Below, one piece after another: positions 29,093 through 36,295 of a stretch of 64,000 nucleotides of DNA. Source of the stretch: Enterococcaceae bacterium OF42-14pH9A. GTDB taxonomy: Bacteria > Bacillota > Bacilli > Lactobacillales > Enterococcaceae. The stretch covers positions 81,865 to 145,864 of the forward strand of contig JAQEYU010000004.1 in assembly GCA_027692465.1 (NCBI GenBank), written 5' to 3'. Each line of letters begins with the position of its first letter. Positions within the stretch are counted from its first letter, which is position 1. The notes under the pieces are model-generated. The model made no database searches, had not been told where the DNA came from, and was given only the letters and a program-made list of their open reading frames with translations. The position numbers were made by a program, and so were the translations under genes.

Positions 29093-30388
29093 TCAGGCGT
29101 TTCGCAATTCATTTTGCGAAGCGTCTTTTTTTGAGTTGACACCATTGTTGACACCATTCCGGTCTGCTTCTTTTTGAGACAACTTACGATAAGCAATCTC
29201 TCCAACCGGCATTTGAATCACATTTGGTGTATTCACGTAGGTTCTAGTGACGTTTGTATCACTGTGAGTCAGAGCTTCTGAAATCTGTTCAAGTCCAATC
29301 CCAGACTTCTTGGCTAGAGTTGCACCAGTGTGACGCAACTTGTGAGGTGTCGCGTGAGTGAGATTTTTATGACGCCGCTCGATCGAATTCATACGGTAGT
29401 TTAAGTAATCCGTATGCAATCGTTGGTTGACGTTGCTTTTATCATCGAAAAAGGTGAAAACGAGCTGTTCTTCCGTTTGTTCGATCTCAAAATGTGCTAA
29501 ATCTTTCTGTTGTTGTGCTTTCCATTGTTGAAGCAGGAGTTTTAGCTCGTTTGGAATATGGAAAATCGTCGTTTTACTTCCCTTCGTACTTTTCTCATTA
29601 CCAAATTTATCTAAGGCAGTGCCAATCGTGATTTGAGATTTTTCAAAATCAACATTTTTCCATTTAATGGCGTAAGTCTCAGATTTTCTGTCAGACAAGA
29701 AAAAAGTTGTTTGAAATAGAGTGTAGTCTTGCAAGGTAAGCAGTCCATTTTCGTAATCTTCTTGGGTCGCTTGCAACCATTCTTGCAGTTGCTCGAAAGA
29801 CAGGTATAAGTCTTCCTCTTTTCTAGCCGCTTTTAACTGATTCTTCTTAGTTGCTTTAATCCGTCTCAGCGATTTTTCCAACTTATTCCTCTCAATATAT
29901 TCGAGTTCTTCCGCCCAATCAAAAATGGAATTCACATAGCTTCTCAATGTTTTGAAATTGGCATATTCCGCTGCTTTCTTCGTCATCACTTTTAAAACAA
30001 ACGCTTTGTTGTGATTAAGATGGTTTAGCGTGTACTTGCCAAGCATCGGAATGATATGCAGACGGAAAACATCTTTTGTGTTAGCCACCGTGACCGCTGT
30101 TGGCGGATTTGTATTTGTAGAAGTCAATCCAGCGACATAAGCATCCAGCCAGACTTCCTCGTAGAAATCTTTGAATAATGCTTCACCGCCTAATTCTAAA
30201 GCTGTCTTATCCTTACTTTCCCGAATTTCTTTGATCAAAGCGTAAAAATCAATTTCCGTGTCTTTTGCCTCCTTATTTGTTTTGAATGTTTTGGAGTAAA
30301 GCTTGCCTACCCCCAAGCGTTCCTGAATATCTTGAGGGTAGTAGAGCCTTACCCGATAGGTCTTGTTCTTCATTTTGCTAATTGCCAC
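29093..30388 (-). CDS. int: Tyrosine-recombinase integrase of element 2
   Basis: 431 residues, same architecture as the element 1 integrase and clearly related to it but diverged. Catalytic residues: Arg234 (SDRKSET), His349 and Arg352 (HKLRHT), His375 (THSD) and Tyr384 (TRTYVNTPN). The stop lies only 22 bp from att copy 2, and a terminator hairpin overlaps its 3' end. The last 25 residues form a hydrophilic tail absent from the other integrase. ATG 30388 has a weak ribosome binding site. Confidence 0.95.
   Translation of the reverse strand: MAISKMKNKTYRVRLYYPQDIQERLGVGKLYSKTFKTNKEAKDTEIDFYALIKEIRESKDKTALELGGEALFKDFYEEVWLDAYVAGLTSTNTNPPTAVTVANTKDVFRLHIIPMLGKYTLNHLNHNKAFVLKVMTKKAAEYANFKTLRSYVNSIFDWAEELEYIERNKLEKSLRRIKATKKNQLKAARKEEDLYLSFEQLQEWLQATQEDYENGLLTLQDYTLFQTTFFLSDRKSETYAIKWKNVDFEKSQITIGTALDKFGNEKSTKGSKTTIFHIPNELKLLLQQWKAQQQKDLAHFEIEQTEEQLVFTFFDDKSNVNQRLHTDYLNYRMNSIERRHKNLTHATPHKLRHTGATLAKKSGIGLEQISEALTHSDTNVTRTYVNTPNVIQMPVGEIAYRKLSQKEADRNGVNNGVNSKKDASQNELRNA
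29095..29135. terminator. Terminator overlapping the 3' end of the element 2 integrase
   Basis: GGCGTTTCGCAA pairs with TTGCGAAGCGTC and runs into TTTTTTT on the plus strand. On element 2 alone it would replace the rpsI terminator; it lies inside the integrase coding end. Confidence 0.65.
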
Positions 30389-30402
30389 AGTATTTCCCTC
30401 CG

Positions 30403-30419
30403 AATTTGCGAGCCGAAAT
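30403..30419. promoter_or_regulatory. Candidate accessory site between int and the excisionase-like gene of element 2
   Basis: AATTTGCGAGCCGAAAT, whose complement ATTTCGGCTCGCAAATT resembles ATTTCGACTCGCATGAT at 43489, about 190 bp from the end of att copy 3. The arrangement mirrors that of element 1 with a different sequence. Confidence 0.45.
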
Positions 30420-30453
30420 CAAATACTATAAGTAAATTATAATGATATCGGAG

Positions 30454-30729
30454 CTATTTTGCTAGGTTTGCTAACCATTGATCAACGGCAATACGATCAA
30501 ATCTATTTGATCCGTGGATTTTAATAATGGGTAAGCCGTCTTTAATCCAACCATCTAGTGTATTATTGGAAATTTGTAGATAATTACAAGTTTGTTTTTT
30601 ATTTATGTAACGATGGTTTAAGTTTTCTTGCTTTTTTATTTTATCAATTTCTGTTGTGATTAAATCAGATAGCTGTCCAGCGATAACGGACAGCTGATCA
30701 TCACTAAGTAAAATTTCTATTTTGGTCAT
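30454..30729 (-). CDS. Excisionase-like helix-turn-helix protein
   Basis: 91 residues, same layout as the element 1 homologue: a HRYINKKQTCNYLQISNNTL helix pair, then GWIKDGLP and RFDRIAVDQWL. ATG 30729 (MTKIEIL) is chosen by comparison with that homologue; an upstream in-frame start would add 25 residues. It sits between int and rep on the same strand. Confidence 0.78.
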   Translation of the reverse strand: MTKIEILLSDDQLSVIAGQLSDLITTEIDKIKKQENLNHRYINKKQTCNYLQISNNTLDGWIKDGLPIIKIHGSNRFDRIAVDQWLANLAK

Positions 30730-30807
30730 GCTTTTCACTTCCATAAATTGCTTTTGTTTTGAAATAAGATGCATAAAATTTTCTGAATTAATCAGAATTG
30801 TCATGCA

Positions 30808-31425
30808 TTACTTTTCTTTATTAATATCTTCATTTGAGAGTTTATCATCGTCTTGGCTTTTGCGTTTAGGATTGTATCGGCGTGAATCAAGGTATTTTGA
30901 GAAAAAAAAGGTATGCTCCACAATTAAGCTAAGAAGCATATAATTATTGTCTCGTGCATAATAGACTAGCTCTTCAAATTCGGTAATATCCTTTTCTTCG
31001 ATGATATCGATTACTTCATTCATGAAATTACCAGAATCTTGTTCTAATAGAAATTTATCTAGTTCAAATCCCGCACCACTTTCAATATCATCTTTATCGT
31101 ATAATGTTTTTTCTGGATTTTCAGCATGCGTAAAATAATTGAACATACCTTTGGGCGACATGACAACTTCTACATGGCTAGGACCTTTTAGTTTCTCACT
31201 AATAAGTTCTGAAACTTGTGAATAGCTCTTAAGTGATTCAAAGAATAGTGCACCGTGCTTATGTGATTTCTTTAATTCACCAGTCTTAGTATTTACGTCT
31301 TGATCATGCCAAGGACTCAAGATATAAGGAATTTGCATTTCGTCAAGTATTGCTAAGTAGTTTTCTGGTGCACTTTCTTTATACATAAGAAATGCCCATT
31401 TACTTGATCTTTTTTCTTTTGTCAT
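30808..31425 (-). CDS. pMV158/pLS1-type rolling-circle Rep (HUH; Rep_2 family) acting as relaxase
   Basis: 205 residues. HUH-endonuclease features: SPWHDQD (His40, Asp41), KKSHKHGALFF (His55 and His57, metal ligands) and the Tyr-containing segment GMFNYFTHAENPEK, matching the RepB catalytic region. The rest is acidic. Directly upstream is a hairpin with TACTACGAC in its loop, the nick sequence used by RepB of pMV158. In streptococcal IMEs such Rep-type proteins serve as non-canonical relaxases beside a TcpA coupling protein, as here. Confidence 0.87.
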   Translation of the reverse strand: MTKEKRSSKWAFLMYKESAPENYLAILDEMQIPYILSPWHDQDVNTKTGELKKSHKHGALFFESLKSYSQVSELISEKLKGPSHVEVVMSPKGMFNYFTHAENPEKTLYDKDDIESGAGFELDKFLLEQDSGNFMNEVIDIIEEKDITEFEELVYYARDNNYMLLSLIVEHTFFFSKYLDSRRYNPKRKSQDDDKLSNEDINKEK

Positions 31426-31450
31426 TTGGTTCCCCCATGATTACTGATTA

Positions 31451-31490
31451 TTGATCTAATGGGGGGTCGTAGTAACCCCCATTAGATCAA
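31451..31490 (-). other. Double-strand origin / oriT hairpin with pMV158-type nick site
   Basis: TTGATCTAATGGGGG (31451-31465) is perfectly complementary to 31476-31490. The 10-nt loop reads, on the minus strand, TTACTACGAC, containing TACTACG/AC, the nick site of pMV158-family Rep proteins. It lies 26 bp upstream of rep, as in those plasmids. Confidence 0.87.
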
Positions 31491-31525
31491 ATCAGTTCAT
31501 TGTCTATAATCTATATAAAGAGTTC

Positions 31526-31554
31526 CGCCGTGGCTTTTACTTCGTAAGCCACGG
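31526..31554. terminator. GC-rich hairpin upstream of the rep gene
   Basis: GCCGTGGCTT pairs with AAGCCACGGC across a 9-nt loop. There is no T-run on either strand, so it may be part of the replication or transfer origin rather than a terminator. Confidence 0.4.
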
Positions 31555-31571
31555 CGTACTCGATTGAACAA

Positions 31572-32171
31572 TTACCTTTTTTTGCCTTCAATCCATAAGA
31601 TGTTTTTTTCTCGAGTACCATTTGAAAAATAGTAGTCTGGCATACGGTTTGAAAGCTGTTCTTTTAACTGTGAATTCATCTCTTGAAGTATTCTCTGAGC
31701 TTGTTGTGATCGTGGTATCTGAATGTAAATTGTTACAGTATCATTTTGAACGTCTACAATACTTCGTTTAGCAGAGCGGTTAAACTCTCTAGTTACTTTA
31801 TTACTTTTGTTTACCTGTTGAATTGCCGTGGGAATTATTGGTGTTGATTCATTGTGTTTTAAAAAATGATGTAGTCCCCATGTTTCGTCAATTGATCTCA
31901 TAAGGTTTCGAATTTGATCGTTTTTATACCTATGAACGATCAAGTACAGTGAAATTGAGGATAGTGAAATTGCTAGAATGAAAAGAATTGCAACTGAAAC
32001 ATCATTTGCTAAATTAACGTACATACTAAAGTGGCGAAGTGAAGTAAAACTAGAGATTTCAAAAGTGACTGCGAATAGTTTAGATACAATACTAAAAATC
32101 ATTAGAGCAAAAGAAATTTTGAGAATCATTGTAAAAATTTGATAGCTTTTAATAAAGACTGTCTTTTTCAT
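31572..32171 (-). CDS. Membrane protein of the transfer module, unknown
   Basis: 199 residues with two N-terminal membrane helices (about 14-37 and 55-79) and a cytoplasmic C-terminal domain with alternating charged and beta-like segments. Its ATG overlaps the stop of the coupling ATPase gene, so the two are co-translated and probably act together at the membrane. I do not recognise the family. Confidence 0.65.
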   Translation of the reverse strand: MKKTVFIKSYQIFTMILKISFALMIFSIVSKLFAVTFEISSFTSLRHFSMYVNLANDVSVAILFILAISLSSISLYLIVHRYKNDQIRNLMRSIDETWGLHHFLKHNESTPIIPTAIQQVNKSNKVTREFNRSAKRSIVDVQNDTVTIYIQIPRSQQAQRILQEMNSQLKEQLSNRMPDYYFSNGTREKNILWIEGKKR

Positions 32172-33247
32172 TAAAAAATCCCCTTTTGGGTATAGTATGT
32201 TGGGCAGAGTAGCGGTAAAACTTGATAAGGATGTTCGTTATCGATAATTTGAATTAAGCCAGTTCCTTTTCCAATCGGAATAACAATTCCTTCTGGATCA
32301 AGATCGGGAAATAGAAATTGTGTTGTTTTTTTGTTAATATTACCAACTTGAATTAAAACGTTCATTTGTTCGCGGATGCTGACAGGGACAGAATTATAAT
32401 CTAAGCGTTGAGAGACGAGTAAGAGGTGAACAGACGTAGCTCTTCCTAAGAGAGCGACTTGTGATAGTAGTGCAAAGAACGATTCTTTAATTGATTTATT
32501 TACACCCTCAGAAATTGCTAAAACTTCATCAATGACGATAGTGATATGCTTGAATTTTTTTGAAGGCTCATCATAGAGAATGGTTTGACGATCTTGGATA
32601 GTATTTAAACACTGACTCAATAATTCATTTACTTCTGATAAGAAGTCTGATTTGGAACGATTCTTTTGAGGATGGATAACAGAAATATTATTCATTCGTG
32701 CCCAACGACTAGGACTGTCAAATTTTGGATCAACAATAATTAAGTCAGAAATGGGCTTTAAGATACTCAGAAAGTAGGTTAGGGCATAAGATTTTCCAGA
32801 ACCGGAATTACCACAAATGTCAATGGAGGTTACTTTGTTATAATCAACGCTAAGATTTTTCATTATCGGAATAATATTCCCTGTAATAGTAGAAACAAAG
32901 CGTTCTAAATCTGGAATAATGAGTCGTTCAGAAATTCCTTTTTTCATTGGAAAAAAGAGACCACGCTGAACATGTATATCGTCAGTTTTAAGAGGAATGA
33001 AAAAGGCAGAGTTTTGCTTTAAAACGGTAAATACAGGATAGAGTGCAGCGTTAGCAATTAAAAAAATTTTTTGGTACAAATTGTCATCGATGATATAGCC
33101 CGCTGGAAGGCGGGGTTGAAAGATGAACCCGCCTTCCACGATCTTGCAGTCAAAACTATTTGTATAGCTAGTTTCACCTTGCATTAATGATCCTAGGGCC
33201 ATATTTAATGATTGTAGTAAATACTGTTCCAATTCTTTAGTCGACAT
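32171..33247 (-). CDS. FtsK/SpoIIIE-type coupling ATPase (TcpA-like)
   Basis: 358 residues. Walker A GNSGSGKS at 146-153, a VDPKFDSPSRWAR stretch typical of FtsK/TcpA pore proteins, and Walker B in ITIVIDEVLA. It lacks N-terminal membrane helices and is shorter than chromosomal FtsK (usually over 700 residues). It would deliver the nicked element DNA to a helper's secretion channel. Stops and starts overlap with both neighbours, indicating a tight operon. Confidence 0.87.
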   Translation of the reverse strand: MSTKELEQYLLQSLNMALGSLMQGETSYTNSFDCKIVEGGFIFQPRLPAGYIIDDNLYQKIFLIANAALYPVFTVLKQNSAFFIPLKTDDIHVQRGLFFPMKKGISERLIIPDLERFVSTITGNIIPIMKNLSVDYNKVTSIDICGNSGSGKSYALTYFLSILKPISDLIIVDPKFDSPSRWARMNNISVIHPQKNRSKSDFLSEVNELLSQCLNTIQDRQTILYDEPSKKFKHITIVIDEVLAISEGVNKSIKESFFALLSQVALLGRATSVHLLLVSQRLDYNSVPVSIREQMNVLIQVGNINKKTTQFLFPDLDPEGIVIPIGKGTGLIQIIDNEHPYQVLPLLCPTYYTQKGIF

Positions 33248-33561
33248 TACTTAACCTCTGTAATATTATCTGCTTTGAAGTAAACGTCATACCGAATCTC
33301 GATACCTACTAAATTTTCGAACTGAATCAAAGTCATATATTTAGGTAAGTTAATCTTGTTTGTGAATTTTACAGTAAATGGAGGTAACCCTTCTTGTGAG
33401 AACCAAGCTTTGTAGCCTGTGATCTCATCTGTTCGTTTTCCATCTTCAAATTTATATTGTAATTCTAATTCTGTACTTAGGCTGATAACTGGTTGGTTTT
33501 TATCAATGTATTTTTTAGCTGTTTCAGTAGAATATCCGCTTTTTTGATATCGTGTTTTCAA
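33247..33561 (-). CDS. Small hypothetical transfer-module protein
   Basis: 104 residues, no membrane segment. The TTG start at 33561 overlaps the stop of the upstream 28-codon ORF (TTGA), so it is translationally coupled; the end overlaps the start of the coupling ATPase. Its central PPFTVKFTNKINLPKYMTL resembles small conserved proteins of Tn916-like elements, but I cannot assign a family. Confidence 0.6.
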   Translation of the reverse strand: MKTRYQKSGYSTETAKKYIDKNQPVISLSTELELQYKFEDGKRTDEITGYKAWFSQEGLPPFTVKFTNKINLPKYMTLIQFENLVGIEIRYDVYFKADNITEVK

Positions 33562-33644
33562 GGTTGAAGACCTCTTTCATTTAATATTTTTTTTATTTTT
33601 TTTGTGGGGATTTTGAGTGTAGGGCTGCGTATTTTAAGTTCCAT
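33558..33644 (-). CDS. 28-residue basic peptide, first gene of the transfer operon
   Basis: ATG at 33644 behind a perfect GAAAGGAGG. The product is 28 residues, strongly basic (MELKIRSP... with a KIPTKKIKKIL core). Its TGA overlaps the TTG of the next gene by 4 nt, so it may be a leader peptide or coupling ORF rather than a stable protein. Confidence 0.6.
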   Translation of the reverse strand: MELKIRSPTLKIPTKKIKKILNERGLQP

Positions 33645-33756
33645 AGTTTCGCCTCCTTTCAAGCACTAACTTTATCTCTGCAAATGCCTCTTCATGGTTA
33701 AGGAGAGGCAGAGCAGAAAAATAAACCAGTTCAATGAAAAAATTTTGAACTATTTT

Positions 33757-34199
33757 TTAGATAGCGCTTTCGTGCAATTCTAAAAATTTTTGCTGCATTT
33801 CTTTTAAAATCTTCAATTTGCGTTTTCGTACCGCGACAGGACTTATCTTTAGTTCACTTCCCAGTTGCTTTAGTGTTTTTAATTCACTATATGAACCAAT
33901 AATGATAATCCGATCTTCTTCATCTAAATGCTCTAATAGGTCATAGAGGAACTCTGATTGTTCGCGTCTAATCAAGATTTGTTCGGGAGAGTTATTTTCG
34001 TTAGAGATAGATGTATAATTTTTTGGAGAGAGTGGATCAGTTTCACCGCCGGCATAATCGATATGAAGTGTGTTATGGTATCTATCGCGCCTTTCAGCAT
34101 TTGCAAGATCTCGATCCAATTCTTTGAGAATTTGTTCCCAGTATTCTTTGTCCTCCGATCCGTCTAGAATTTTACTGTTGATTTTTTTTTATTTGTCAT
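33757..34199 (-). CDS. Sigma-70 region-4-like regulator with an A9 frameshift near its start
   Basis: The open part (34119 or earlier to 33757, about 120 residues) has a sigma region-4-like helix-turn-helix: LLEHLDEEDRIIIIG, then LKQLGSELKISPVAVRKRKLK. Upstream, ATG 34199 with a fair ribosome binding site starts MTNKKK, then a run of nine A (34182-34190 on this strand) and a stop at 34166-34164. One extra A would join it to the sigma frame, giving about 146 residues. Either a slippage-controlled gene, a TTG/ATT start, or a sequencing error. It probably controls the transfer genes, as Orf7-type proteins do in Tn916. Confidence 0.68.
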
Positions 34200-34268
34200 T
34201 TTTTTGCCTTTCCGCCAATATCTAAAACAAAAGCGAAAAAGTTATACAGTTTAGTCGAATATTTTTTT

Positions 34269-34317
34269 GGCTAAACAAAAAAGGTGCAACCAGACTTTTT
34301 TGTCTAGTTGCACCTTT
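34269..34317 (+). terminator. Terminator-like hairpin
   Basis: AAAAGGTGCAACCAGAC pairs with GTCTAGTTGCACCTTTT around a T-rich loop, followed by GTACTTTTTTTG. Confidence 0.72.
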
Positions 34318-34420
34318 TGTACTTTTTTTGATATTGGACTTTAATTTTTCGAATTGATAATGTAGTTACGATTGTAAAACCTTTCTTTTTATTATTTTTT
34401 AGTGAAAAATCGCGCGCGTA

Positions 34421-34449
34421 TTGACAGGAATCCCACAAATTTTTATAAT
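34421..34449 (+). promoter_or_regulatory. Consensus promoter without an adjacent gene
   Basis: TTGACA (34421-34426), 17-bp spacer, TATAAT (34444-34449). The next candidate ORF is 500 bp away, so the promoter likely serves an RNA. Confidence 0.78.
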
Positions 34450-34456
34450 GCACTTA

Positions 34457-34710
34457 AGGAAAGAATAAAAATTTAGAAATTCATAAGTTATTAGGGGTGT
34501 GGGGAAACCCCATGATAAGGCTTGTGTATACAAGCCGCAGAAGTGAAACGTGGCTTAAGGATAATTCTGTTCATTCGAATTTTTTAAAAACTATTTTTAA
34601 ATATACAATTATGAAGGCAATTATAAGATAAGATTGTAATTGTTTTTTTGTATCCAAAATGAAGAAATAAAGCGCATTACCCAACCAATATTTGTTGGGT
34701 GACTGTTAAT
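34457..34710 (+). ncRNA. Candidate structured RNA of element 2
   Basis: Downstream of the consensus promoter come TGGGGAAACCCCA, GGCTTGTGTATACAAGCC and, near 34678-34701, ACCCAAC...GTTGGGT, all short clean hairpins, with no coding frame. It could be an antisense or regulatory RNA, or part of a single-strand origin. No family recognised. Ends are approximate. Confidence 0.4.
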
Positions 34711-34956
34711 GTAAATTAAGTGAGGTTGTAATTCATAATTTTAGAGGTAGAGGAAGGTAAGTGTGAGGAACGTATAGAATCATTTAGATATACAGATTAT
34801 GAATAGTTTTCTTACTTTTTAAACCAATTTAAGTTAATATTTATATATGTTTAAAATAGCTTATTTGGGATGTTTCTATTTTGATCCAAAAAAGAAAGAC
34901 TAGAGATTATTACGGCAGAGTTAGAGATTCACGAACCTCTAACTCTGGAAGAAATC

Positions 34957-35151
34957 GTGTCTTTAACAGAATCATATCGTGATACGGCAGAAGGGGATAT
35001 CATTAAACTATCTCAAAGTAATGTTATCGACTGTATGTATGATGGAATCAGTTTTCCTAATAACTTAAACCGATTAGATGAATATCTAGATCGTGAAGAA
35101 GATTTAGATATTGAAAAGAATATATTGCTAAAACAGCTAATCGCCGGATAA
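34957..35151 (+). CDS. Short ORF, probable gene remnant
   Basis: 64 residues from ATG, but the same frame continues upstream without a stop to about 34890 (KERLEIITAELEIHEPLTLEE...), with no start codon or ribosome binding site there. The sequence is acidic and helical. It looks like the 3' part of a decayed gene. No family recognised. Confidence 0.3.
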   Translation: MSLTESYRDTAEGDIIKLSQSNVIDCMYDGISFPNNLNRLDEYLDREEDLDIEKNILLKQLIAG

Positions 35152-35250
35152 AAGACTATTCAAAAATTTATTTAGATATTTCTACTACTATAAGTAGTAT
35201 TCCTATGTTTAAATCATTTGGGTTAATTTTTAAATTATAAATATGTATAT

Positions 35251-35291
35251 GCAAAGTCACCTCCAAAACGGAGGTGGCTTTGCATATTTTG
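35251..35291. terminator. Bidirectional terminator
   Basis: GCAAAGTCACCTCC pairs with GGAGGTGGCTTTGC across five bases, flanked by AT-rich ends. It lies downstream of the XRE regulator gene. Confidence 0.8.
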
Positions 35292-35305
35292 CATCTTATG
35301 ATTTC

Positions 35306-35617
35306 TCATTTCTTAGAGGTTCTATTTTGCTCTACCAAATTTAGGAATTGCAAAAGTAGACGAACTTCTTCTTCTGATAATCCAACCAAACTTAACTTTG
35401 TGGGTAAATTATCAGATATACCCAATAAATAGTCCGAAGATGTGTTTAGAGCTTCGCAAATTTTTATTAGAGTCTCAACACTAGGATAAGTTCGAGCTTG
35501 TTCATAAGAGGTAATAGCCCATTTTGAAACTCCTATTTTTTTAGCTAAGCCACTTTGAGTCATCTTCTTTGATTTTCTTACTGCTTTGAGTTTGTCGCTA
35601 AAATATTTTATATCCAT
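35306..35617 (-). CDS. XRE-family transcriptional regulator
   Basis: 103 residues. Cro/C1 helix-turn-helix at about residues 5-60 (MTQSGLAKKIGVSKWAITSYE), followed by the usual ICEALNTSSDYLLG and a short C-terminal helix. It is divergent from the membrane-protein genes at 35763; the AT-rich spacer between them contains repeated ATAATACTAT-like segments suitable for an operator. Likely the repressor of this cargo operon or of the element. Confidence 0.87.
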   Translation of the reverse strand: MDIKYFSDKLKAVRKSKKMTQSGLAKKIGVSKWAITSYEQARTYPSVETLIKICEALNTSSDYLLGISDNLPTKLSLVGLSEEEVRLLLQFLNLVEQNRTSKK

Positions 35618-35762
35618 AATAATAATATTGTATTCAACGCTTGGTTATCAATAATACTATAACAGTATTATTGATACTATTTTTAAGAGAAAAGTGATAA
35701 ACTAAATACTAACTAGGCATCTAAAATCACCTAGCGGAACTAAGTGAAAAGGAGAGATACAT

Positions 35763-36053
35763 ATGGATGAACAAAAGGGAAAGGTTGAGGTTATTGATAA
35801 GGAAGAGAAAGACTATATTGGTAAGACAAAAGGAATTTATGATTCTATTAAAGATCACCTGTCCGACGAATATCGTAAGCAATACAATGTAAGAAGATTC
35901 ATTGGCTGTTTATTGCTGTTTATAGTGCTTCGCTATATGCAATCAACGGAGGATAACAGTCTATTTAGTACAGACAGTATCTATCCCTTGATTTGGGCAA
36001 TAGTTGTTTCATCTTTTGGCATTATGCGTATTGGAGTTATCAAGGCGGAGTGA
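35763..36053 (+). CDS. Small membrane protein, hypothetical
   Basis: 96 residues: a charged N-terminal half (DHLSDEYRKQYNVRR) and two hydrophobic helices (about 45-60 and 73-90). GGAGAG precedes the ATG. Its stop overlaps the next start (GTGA), so they are co-translated. Unknown family. Confidence 0.65.
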   Translation: MDEQKGKVEVIDKEEKDYIGKTKGIYDSIKDHLSDEYRKQYNVRRFIGCLLLFIVLRYMQSTEDNSLFSTDSIYPLIWAIVVSSFGIMRIGVIKAE

Positions 36054-36250
36054 TTGATACATTTTCCAGAAGCATAATTTACTTTGGATCAATCTGGAGT
36101 TTGATCTGGAAAATAGTTGTTCAAAATATAGTCATCCAAATTTGGATAGCATTTATAGCGCCGTTCAGCGGTATTAAAACATGGCGAAAAGCAGTTAAGC
36201 ATAATAAGATTCTCTTCGTCGATACGGGTAAAAATAATGTTTGGAATTAA
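36050..36250 (+). CDS. Small hydrophobic protein, hypothetical
   Basis: 66 residues starting at GTG 36050, with AAGGCGGA just upstream; the longer in-frame ORF begins inside the previous gene. It has a central hydrophobic segment (IWKIVVQNIVIQIWIAFIAPF) and a basic tail. Probably a partner of the preceding protein. Confidence 0.55.
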   Translation: MIDTFSRSIIYFGSIWSLIWKIVVQNIVIQIWIAFIAPFSGIKTWRKAVKHNKILFVDTGKNNVWN

Positions 36251-36295
36251 GATTATGAAAAGGTTACGTAAAAATAATTTTAGGGGTTGAAAAAT

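Larger units (their letters stand above)
34200..34956. other. AT-rich noncoding region of element 2
   Basis: It contains a terminator-like hairpin (34269-34317), a consensus sigma-70 promoter (34421-34449), a structured transcript candidate (34457-34710) and no ORF with a good start. The rest is AT-rich with no recognised feature. Confidence 0.6.

Noticed and set aside
34482-34555. Known riboswitch or tracrRNA in the element 2 noncoding region
   Set aside because: The hairpins do not fit any riboswitch consensus I know, and there are no CRISPR repeats or cas genes in the window.
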